Source of the DNA: an uncultured Collinsella sp.
Lineage (GTDB): Bacteria > Actinomycetota > Coriobacteriia > Coriobacteriales > Coriobacteriaceae
NCBI GenBank assembly: GCA_937969105.1
Contig: CALBUZ010000037.1
Span: forward strand, 1-5,323
DNA length: 5,323 nucleotides
Direction: 5' to 3'
Positions within the stretch are counted from its first letter, which is position 1; each line of letters opens with the position of its first letter. The notes beneath the pieces were generated by a model that had not been told where the DNA came from, did no database searches, and was given only the letters and a program-made list of their open reading frames with translations. The translations under genes were made by a program, and so were the position numbers. This document shows positions 1 through 3,291 of this stretch, one piece after another.

Positions 1-198
1 CTTAAGGACGGCACGGAGCAGGTCATTAAAGACGACGGCGTGGCGAACAATTACTTCGGTCTGGGAAGCGACGAAGGTGTTACCTGGGTCTCGACGCAGC
101 TGATCGACCCCGATTGGGTCGGGAGCGTTCATGTAGAGCGGCGCCTACTCGACAATAACGGCGGTGAGCCGCAGCTCCTGAGCATCACGCTGGAGTAG
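1..198 (+). CDS. 3' end of an unrecognised protein gene (partial)
   Basis: The frame starting at base 1 is open for 65 codons and ends at TAG 196-198; the 5' part lies outside the window. The visible C-terminus is acidic and polar, with no membrane segment or catalytic motif I can name. It contains the stretch TQLIDPDWVGSVHVERR and ends LLSITLE. The ID-PD-V-S pattern near the end weakly recalls the C-terminal beta-rich part of membrane-anchored anti-sigma-like proteins (DUF4179/DUF5643 type), but this is only a resemblance. Codon use is less GC-biased than in tsaD or the insertion sequences, with more AAT, GAA and GTT. The gene is convergent with the tsaD fusion on the other side of the insertion sequences. 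That it is coding rests on an open frame ending cleanly, so identity is uncertain. Confidence 0.55.
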   Translation, partial: LKDGTEQVIKDDGVANNYFGLGSDEGVTWVSTQLIDPDWVGSVHVERRLLDNNGGEPQLLSITLE

Positions 199-204
199 GC
201 GACT

Positions 205-269
205 GCTAAGAAACCCTGACCTCTGGGCGAGCGCGCGTCCCTCTTGCTAAACAAATGTCACCTCTGGGC
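205..269. repeat. Imperfect 24-bp direct repeat, 41-bp period, two copies
   Basis: Copy 1 is 205-228 and copy 2 is 246-269. Both begin GCTAA and both end with the identical decamer ACCTCTGGGC; 18 of 24 positions agree. The second copy ends 6 bp before the IS3 left end. No third copy is visible on either side of the insertion sequences. It could be a pair of operator sites, or a remnant of an insertion-sequence end of the type that carries multiple transposase-binding repeats. The sequence does not decide between them. Confidence 0.6.
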
Positions 270-275
270 TTCGCC

Positions 276-299
276 TGAACTGCCTCCCATTTCTTGGAC
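276..299 (+). repeat. IS3 left terminal inverted repeat (IRL)
   Basis: It begins TGAACTGC and ends CTTGGAC. Compared with the reverse complement of 3215-3238, positions 1-8, 11-14 and 18-24 of the repeat are identical and five positions differ. The TG terminus is usual for the family. Its inner half also forms one arm of the hairpin in front of orfA. Confidence 0.88.
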
Positions 300-320
300 A
301 CGAGAAATGGGAGGCTTTTT
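282..320 (+). promoter_or_regulatory. IS3 left-end hairpin with T-tract, occluding the orfA ribosome binding site
   Basis: Bases 282-294 and 303-315 are perfect 13-bp complements around an 8-nt loop, followed at once by five T (316-320). The right arm contains GGGAGG (309-314), the Shine-Dalgarno sequence of orfA, whose ATG is at 321. A transcript entering from outside the element would fold this stem, hiding the ribosome binding site and possibly terminating at the U-tract. A transcript starting inside 282-294 would leave the site free. Such protection from read-through expression is known in other insertion sequences; its operation here is inference. Confidence 0.7.
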
Positions 321-818
321 ATGCGTGTCGACTTGAGGATGAAGCACGACATCGAGGCCAGGAAGGCGGCAATCGAGCTCTTCGAGCGAGGCCACGGCTC
401 CAAGTCGGCGGCGAAGGCGCTGTCGGTCCCGCGCAACACCGTGAGACAATGGCTCTACGTATACCGGTCGTTCGGAAGCGAGGTGCTGCTATCCATGGAC
501 GGCAAGCGGGCCAGGTACACATACGAGCAGAAGGTCGCCGCCGCCTCGGCCGTGGTCGACGGCGGCATGAGCAAGCAGGATGCCATGAAGGCGTTCGGGG
601 TCATGTCCATGGCGCCGCTCAAGAGATGGTGCGCGCTCTACCGCGAGGGCGGCGCCGAGGCGCTCAGGCCCAAGCCCAAGGGCAGGCCGAAGGGGTCCCG
701 CTCCAGGCCGCGCGAGCGCACCCGCGAGCAGGAGCTCGAGGAACGCTGCCGAAGGCTCGAGACCGAGGTGGCCTACCTAAAAAAATTGCGCGCCCTGGTC
801 GAGAGGGACGGGCTCTGA
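321..818 (+). CDS. IS3-family transposase OrfA (helix-turn-helix DNA-binding subunit)
   Basis: The 165-residue protein binds the element's ends and regulates or forms part of the OrfAB transposase. Residues about 12-52 form a first helix-turn-helix (AKALSVPRNTVRQWLYVYR). Residues about 66-108 form a second (SKQDAMKAFGVMSMAPLKRW). A basic linker rich in RPKGR/SRSRPRER follows, and residues about 136-161 are a leucine-zipper-like helix (LEERCRRLETEVAYLKKLRALV). ATG 321 was chosen because GGGAGG lies 6 nt upstream; the in-frame TTG at 294 lies inside the hairpin and has no ribosome binding site. The 0-frame ends at TGA 816-818, inside the frameshift-stimulating stem. The gene is intact, so OrfA could still be made and might repress related copies. 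Confidence 0.88.
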   Translation: MRVDLRMKHDIEARKAAIELFERGHGSKSAAKALSVPRNTVRQWLYVYRSFGSEVLLSMDGKRARYTYEQKVAAASAVVDGGMSKQDAMKAFGVMSMAPLKRWCALYREGGAEALRPKPKGRPKGSRSRPRERTREQELEERCRRLETEVAYLKKLRALVERDGL

Positions 819-826
819 CCAGGGCG
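765..826 (+). promoter_or_regulatory. Programmed -1 ribosomal frameshift signal joining orfA to orfB
   Basis: Seven consecutive A (779-785) read A-AAA-AAA in the orfA frame, a classic -1 slippery heptamer. Five nucleotides downstream a perfect 10-bp stem starts (791-800 with 817-826, 16-nt loop). A Shine-Dalgarno-like GAGGTG lies 8 nt upstream (765-770). After a -1 slip the reading is ...YLKK-IARPGREGRALTRAKVEAV, entering the orfB frame. The orfA stop codon lies within the stem. Spacing and elements match known IS3-family frameshift cassettes. Confidence 0.85.
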
Positions 827-1615
827 AAAGTCGAGGCCGTGAGCGCCCTGCGCGCGGAGGGATGCGAGCTGGGGCGCCTGCTGGAGTGCGCCGGCCTGGC
901 TCGGTCCAGCTACTACTACGCGCTGTCGCACCCGGCCAGGCCGACGCGCCCGGAGCTGCGGGGCGCGGTGGCGGAGATCTTCTCGCGCACGGCCAACGGA
1001 TGCGGCCACCGCCAGGTCGCCATGTGCCTGCGCGCCGAGCTGGGCGCGCGCATAGCCGACAAGACCGTGCTCAAGATGATGCGGGAGATGGGGGTCCGCT
1101 GCGGCATCCGCCGCGAGACCGAGCACCATAGGTACAATTCGTACAGGGGCGTCGTGGGCGAGACGTTCGAGAACGTCATCGGGCGCGACTTCGCCGCCGA
1201 CGGGCCGTGGCAGAAGATGGGCACCGACGTCACCGAGTTCAAGCAGCCCTGGGGCAAGGCCTACTTCGCGCCGGTGTACGACTTCGGCAGCAAGGAGATC
1301 GTCGCGTGGAGCACGTCGAGGAGCCCGGACATGGCCCAGCAGATGACCCTGCTCGACCGGCTCCTGGCGAAGATGCCCGAAGGCGAGACCCCCATCCTGC
1401 ACAGCGATATGGGCTGGCAGTACCAGCACGAGGCGTGGACGGGCCGCCTGAGGGAGGCGAAGATAACGCAGAGCATGTCGCGCAAGGGCAACTGCATCGA
1501 CAACGGCGCGACCGAGCAGGTCTCCGGCCACATGAAGGACACTGATAATGGGAATCGCGCTATCGACGAGGGTTATCGGCGAAAATGCGCACGAGCCGAC
1601 GCGATGGCCCATTAA
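785..1615 (+). pseudogene. IS3-family transposase OrfB, 5' fragment (catalytic part, interrupted)
   Basis: This is the integrase-like half of the transposase, entered by -1 frameshifting at 779-785. Near the start is an HTH_21-like region (RPELRGAVAEIFSRTANGCG...). The DDE catalytic core follows: first Asp in GTDVTEF (codon 1226-1228), second Asp in LHSDMGWQYQ (1406-1408) and Glu in DNGATEQ (1514-1516). There are 35 residues between the second Asp and the Glu, the hallmark DD(35)E spacing. IS3 sequence ends at 1539 within ...GHMKD. From there the frame runs 25 codons into the IS110-family element and stops at TAA 1613-1615. All catalytic residues remain, but about 50 C-terminal residues are lost to 3047-3200. 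A GTG at 839 is a possible but unsupported independent start. Confidence 0.88.
1544..1549 (+). promoter_or_regulatory. Left-end -10-like hexamer GATAAT (completed on circularisation)
   Basis: GATAAT matches the sigma-70 -10 consensus at 5 of 6 positions and lies just inside the element's left end, upstream of the bridge RNA. In this insertion no good -35 precedes it. In the excised circle the right-end TTGACA would be placed 14 bp upstream. The spacer is shorter than the optimal 17 bp, so strength is uncertain; TAATGG at 1546-1551 would give 16 bp but is a poor -10. Confidence 0.5.
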
Positions 1616-1669
1616 AGGACTGCCGTCGATTCCAGCGACTGGCCTCAACTCGAAGAGCCTCGCGTCGGC
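1595..1669 (+). ncRNA. Bridge RNA target-binding loop with left and right target guides
   Basis: The closing stem is 10 perfect pairs (1595-1604/1660-1669), extended past a bulged T1605 by GGC 1606-1608 with GCC 1657-1659. The left target guide is 1613-1621 (TAAAGGACT), matching the IS3 site TGAAGGA at 1533-1539 plus core CT, 8 of 9. A hairpin (1622-1628/1636-1643, one bulged T) separates it from the right target guide 1647-1655 (AACTCGAAG). That is the exact reverse complement of the right flank CTTCGAGTT at 3047-3055. Both guides specify core CT. Confidence 0.82.
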
Positions 1670-1672
1670 CCC

Positions 1673-1779
1673 GACCAAGGCCGGCCAATGACCTAATAGG
1701 AGCATGGGCTCGGGCGCGTGGACCTAGCAACCCGCATGGTACAGCCCCCATCAGTGTTCTGTCTAGCCAGCCTTCGGTT
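1673..1779 (+). ncRNA. Bridge RNA donor-binding loop with left and right donor guides
   Basis: The closing stem pairs 1673-1676 with 1776-1779 and, past a bulged C1775, 1677-1685 with 1766-1774 with one C-A mismatch. The left donor guide 1696-1704 (ATAGGAGCA) equals the element's right end ATAGGAG (3040-3046) plus core CA. An internal hairpin begins GGGCT 1706-1710 with AGCCC 1743-1747, and CGGG 1711-1714 with CCCG 1731-1734. The right donor guide 1750-1756 (ATCAGTG) is the exact reverse complement of the element's left end CACTGAT (1540-1546). Both guides specify core CA. Confidence 0.82.
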
Positions 1780-1812
1780 CGGACCGTTTCGCAAGCGTTG
1801 ATCCGAAGGGCT
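1769..1812 (+). promoter_or_regulatory. Possible hairpin occluding the IS110 transposase ribosome binding site
   Basis: AGCCTTCGG (1769-1777) can pair with CCGAAGGGCT (1803-1812) over nine pairs with one bulged G. The right arm contains AAGGG (1806-1810), the Shine-Dalgarno sequence 6 nt before ATG 1817. An inner stem-loop CGTTT-CGC-AAGCG (1785-1797) could stack in the loop. The left arm overlaps the 3' side of the donor-loop closing stem (1766-1779), so the two folds exclude each other. Whether this regulates translation is inference. Confidence 0.5.
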
Positions 1813-1816
1813 GCAT

Positions 1817-3034
1817 ATGAGCGAGTTGGAGAAAGGCCTCGTCTTTGCCGGCGTCGACACCCACAAAGACACCCACACCCTCTGTCTCCTCGACCACATG
1901 GGGAGAGCAATCGGGACATTCAGGTTCGCCGCGGACGCGAAGGGCTACGATGCCCTCGCCGGCAAGATAGGCGGCCCGGCAACGTGCGTCGGCGTCGGCG
2001 TCGAGGGGACCGGCTCGTACGGCGCCGGCCTGACGCGAAGGCTCCTTGAGCTTGGGTACCGCGTGCACGAGGTGATGGTGCCGGGAAGGGCGAGGCGCAA
2101 GCCGGGCCGTCCGAAGAGCGACCCGGCCGACGCCGAGGTGGCGGCGCGGCAGGTCCTTGCCAGGGTCAACCTGTCGAAGCCCAAGGACCAGTCCGGATGG
2201 ACGGAGGAGCTCAGGCAGCTCATGATAGCCCGCGACCGCCTCGTGCAGGCCACATCGGCCATGATAAACGCTGCGAAATCCCTGATAGTGACGGCGCCCG
2301 AGGATCTGAGGAGCTCGTTGGAGGGCCTTTCCAGGAAGAGTCTCAGAAGCGCCCTCTCGACGCTCGACCCCGCCGCTGGCGGCATCATTCTGGCCCTGGG
2401 GTCCTTGGGAAGAGCCTGGGAGCTCCAGGATCGGGAGGCAGACGCCATCGAGGAGAGGATGAAGCGGGTTTTGGAGGCGAATGCCCCTGCCCTGCTCGCC
2501 GTTTACGGCTGCGGCACCGTTTCCGCCGCCGCCCTGGCTGTGGCAGGCGGCGGAAATCCCGAGAGGCTGGAAAGCGAGGCCGAGTTCGCCTCCCTGTGCG
2601 GCGTCGCCCCGCTGCTGGCGAGCTCGGGCAAGACGGAGCGCCACCGCCTGAACAGAGGGGGCGACAGGCGCGCCAACAGGGCGCTTTACCAGATCGCGGT
2701 GACCAGGATGTCGTATGACCAGAGGACCAAGGATTACGTCGCAAAGCGCAAACGCGACGGCAAGTCGAAGAAGGAAACCATCAGATGCCTCAAGCGCTAC
2801 ATCGCTCGCGAGGTATTCAGGGCCCTTCGCCGCCCCCTCGAAGTCAAGGGTCCGTCGTGGAAAGATCTGCGACCCGCCAGGCAGGCCCTGGGTATCACCT
2901 TGGTCGAGGTGGGCAAGGCCCTCAACGTAGGCTTCCAAAAGGTGAGCTATGCCGAAACAGGCAGGCTGATGAACGCCAAATTCCTAGAAGAGTACGATGC
3001 GTGGCTGAAGTCGCAGCTAAGAATAGTGGGTTGA
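1817..3034 (+). CDS. IS110-family transposase (bridge RNA-guided DEDD/serine recombinase) with C-terminal HTH-like extension
   Basis: The 405-residue protein catalyses RNA-guided insertion and excision of the element. The N-terminal RuvC-like domain (about residues 8-155) carries the four acidic residues: D14 in GVDTHKD, E63 in VEGTGSYG, and D102 and D105 in KSDPADAE. A helical linker follows (about 195-225). The Transposase_20-type domain (about 224-300) carries the probable nucleophile S270 in LLASSGKTERHRLNRGG. Family proteins usually end soon after the YIAREVFRAL segment (about 328-337). Here about 60 more residues follow, with LRPARQALGITLVEVGKALN then VSYAETGRL, resembling an Xre-type helix-turn-helix. 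ATG 1817 is supported by AAGGG 6 nt upstream. The TGA stop lies within the right-end TTGACA. The gene is complete. Confidence 0.93.
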   Translation: MSELEKGLVFAGVDTHKDTHTLCLLDHMGRAIGTFRFAADAKGYDALAGKIGGPATCVGVGVEGTGSYGAGLTRRLLELGYRVHEVMVPGRARRKPGRPKSDPADAEVAARQVLARVNLSKPKDQSGWTEELRQLMIARDRLVQATSAMINAAKSLIVTAPEDLRSSLEGLSRKSLRSALSTLDPAAGGIILALGSLGRAWELQDREADAIEERMKRVLEANAPALLAVYGCGTVSAAALAVAGGGNPERLESEAEFASLCGVAPLLASSGKTERHRLNRGGDRRANRALYQIAVTRMSYDQRTKDYVAKRKRDGKSKKETIRCLKRYIAREVFRALRRPLEVKGPSWKDLRPARQALGITLVEVGKALNVGFQKVSYAETGRLMNAKFLEEYDAWLKSQLRIVG

Positions 3035-3036
3035 CA
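3031..3036 (+). promoter_or_regulatory. Right-end consensus -35 hexamer TTGACA
   Basis: A perfect TTGACA overlaps the transposase stop codon (TGA 3032-3034) 10 bp before the element's right end, pointing outward. In the excised circle it would face GATAAT at 1544-1549 and could drive the bridge RNA and transposase. In the inserted state it points into the 3' orfB fragment; I see no good -10 there. A junction promoter of this kind is described for IS621-type elements. Confidence 0.55.
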
Positions 3037-3046
3037 TACATAGGAG

Positions 3047-3200
3047 CTTCGAGTTCTTCCGGGGAAGGTCGTGGGCCGACTTCGAGTCCTTCAAGGAGGA
3101 CCTCGATGCCTACGTGGTCCACTGGAACACGATGAGGCGCCAGGTTAAGCTGAAGGGACTGACCCCGGAGGAGTTCCGGAGGCAGTCCCTTGTAGCGTAG
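3047..3200 (+). pseudogene. IS3-family transposase OrfB, 3' fragment
   Basis: Read in the orfB frame this gives EFFRGRSWADFESFKEDL, then AYVVHWNTMRRQVKLKG, then LTPEEFRRQSLVA and TAG 3198-3200. This is the conserved C-terminal tail of IS3 OrfB proteins (rve-type C-terminus with the HWNT-RRQ-KLKGLTP signature). Joined to 785-1539 it completes an OrfAB fusion of 457 residues, assuming the guide-defined boundary. The fragment has no start codon or ribosome binding site of its own and is presumably untranslated. Confidence 0.9.
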
Positions 3201-3203
3201 TCT

Positions 3204-3272
3204 TTATTTGAGCCGTCCAAGTTTTGGGGTGCAGTTCATTTGCGGGGCCGGGGCTGTCAAAACAAGCGCCAT
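3204..3272 (-). pseudogene. 5' end of an ORF downstream of tsaD, cut by the IS3 insertion
   Basis: Twenty bases past the tsaD stop, ATG (3272-3270) follows GGAGGAG (3288-3282) with a 9-nt spacer, a strong translation start. It encodes MALVLTAPAPQ, and at 3238 the frame crosses into the IS3 right end, stopping at TAA 3206-3204 after 22 codons. If the IS3 element is removed, the frame would run MALVLTAPAPQRRSPEVTFV and stop in the left flank, a 20-codon ORF. So either the original ORF was tiny or the flanks are no longer the original neighbours. Eleven host codons are too few to identify a family. Confidence 0.4.
3215..3238 (-). repeat. IS3 right terminal inverted repeat (IRR)
   Basis: Read on the minus strand it begins TGAACTGCACCCC and ends CTTGGAC. 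It matches the left repeat 276-299 at 19 of 24 positions, with mismatches at repeat positions 9, 10 and 15-17. It lies 14 bp after the orfB stop codon, as expected for the end of an IS3 element. Confidence 0.88.
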
Positions 3273-3291
3273 GAAGGGAAGCTCCTCCGGC
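3239..3291. other. Short host remnant between the IS3 end and tsaD
   Basis: These 53 bp hold the start site and first codons of the truncated minus-strand ORF and nothing else I can name. There is no hairpin plus U-tract behind the tsaD stop, so no intrinsic terminator is visible. Transcripts from tsaD probably run into the IS3 element antisense to orfB unless they end elsewhere. Confidence 0.5.

Larger units (their letters stand above)
1556..1786 (+). ncRNA. IS110 bridge RNA (bispecific guide RNA), approximate ends
   Basis: In IS110-group elements the noncoding left end encodes a bridge RNA that binds the transposase and pairs with both target and donor DNA. Here two consecutive stem-closed loops are visible. 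The first (stem 1595-1604/1660-1669) holds segments matching the two halves of the interrupted IS3 site. The second (stem 1673-1685/1766-1779) holds segments matching the element's right and left ends. The order (target loop, then donor loop) is as in IS621. The 5' end is guessed from the -10-like GATAAT, the 3' end from the closing stem plus a small hairpin CGGT-TCGG-ACCG (1775-1786). A possible 5' stem pairs GCGC 1557-1560 with 1587-1590. The pairings are seen directly; transcription and exact ends are inferred. Confidence 0.85.
1540..3046 (+). mobile_element. IS110-family (IS110 group) element nested in IS3 orfB
   Basis: The element holds a 277-bp noncoding leader, a DEDD/serine transposase and only 12 bp after the stop codon. 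The long 5' and short 3' noncoding ends, with no terminal inverted repeats, fit the IS110 group rather than IS1111. The ends were set by matching the bridge RNA guides: the donor guides predict the circle junction ATAGGAG-CA-CTGAT, and the target guides predict AAGGA-CT-TCGAGTT. Removing 1540-3046 joins AAGGA to CTTCGAG and restores the IS3 orfB frame as MKD-F-EFFRG. The 1507-bp length is typical. A less likely boundary is 1541-3050, which also restores the frame (MKD-EFFRG, closer to the usual IS3 sequence) but fits the donor guides less well. All parts look intact, so it may be active. Confidence 0.9.
276..3238 (+). mobile_element. IS3-family (IS150-type) insertion sequence, interrupted by an IS110-family element
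   Basis: The ends are TGAACTGC... on the left and ...GCAGTTCA on the right, forming 24-bp imperfect inverted repeats (19/24 identical). Between them lie orfA, a -1 frameshift signal and a DD(35)E orfB in overlapping frames, the standard IS3 layout. The span is 2963 bp, but subtracting the nested IS110-family element leaves about 1456 bp, normal for IS3 elements. OrfA has helix-turn-helix segments and a leucine-zipper-like tail typical of the IS150 group. No direct repeat flanks it: the bases outside are CGCC on the left and TTTG on the right, where IS3 elements usually make a 3-4 bp duplication. With orfB split, the copy should not move unless complemented. Confidence 0.92.

Noticed and set aside
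294..320. TTG at 294 as an upstream start for orfA
   Set aside because: It lies in the hairpin, has no ribosome binding site, and ATG 321 has GGGAGG at ideal distance.
282..320. Rho-independent terminator belonging to the gene at 1-198
   Set aside because: It fits terminator form, but it is part of the IS3 left end and abuts the orfA start, so it came with the element; it may still terminate incoming transcripts.
773..1705. 310-codon open frame on the minus strand
   Set aside because: It lies antisense to IS3 orfB, whose DD(35)E motifs prove the plus-strand frame; it also crosses the IS3/IS110 junction, which no ancestral gene could.
1585..2049. 154-codon plus-strand frame across the IS110 leader
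   Set aside because: It overlaps the bridge RNA and the transposase in another frame and has Arg/Pro-rich low-complexity composition.
1763..2938. 391-codon open frame on the minus strand
   Set aside because: It is antisense to the IS110 transposase, low in recognisable motifs, and explained by high GC content keeping the opposite strand open.
1540..3046. Terminal inverted repeats for the IS110-family element
   Set aside because: None found; the IS110 group lacks them, and the ends were defined by guide matches and restoration of the orfB frame.
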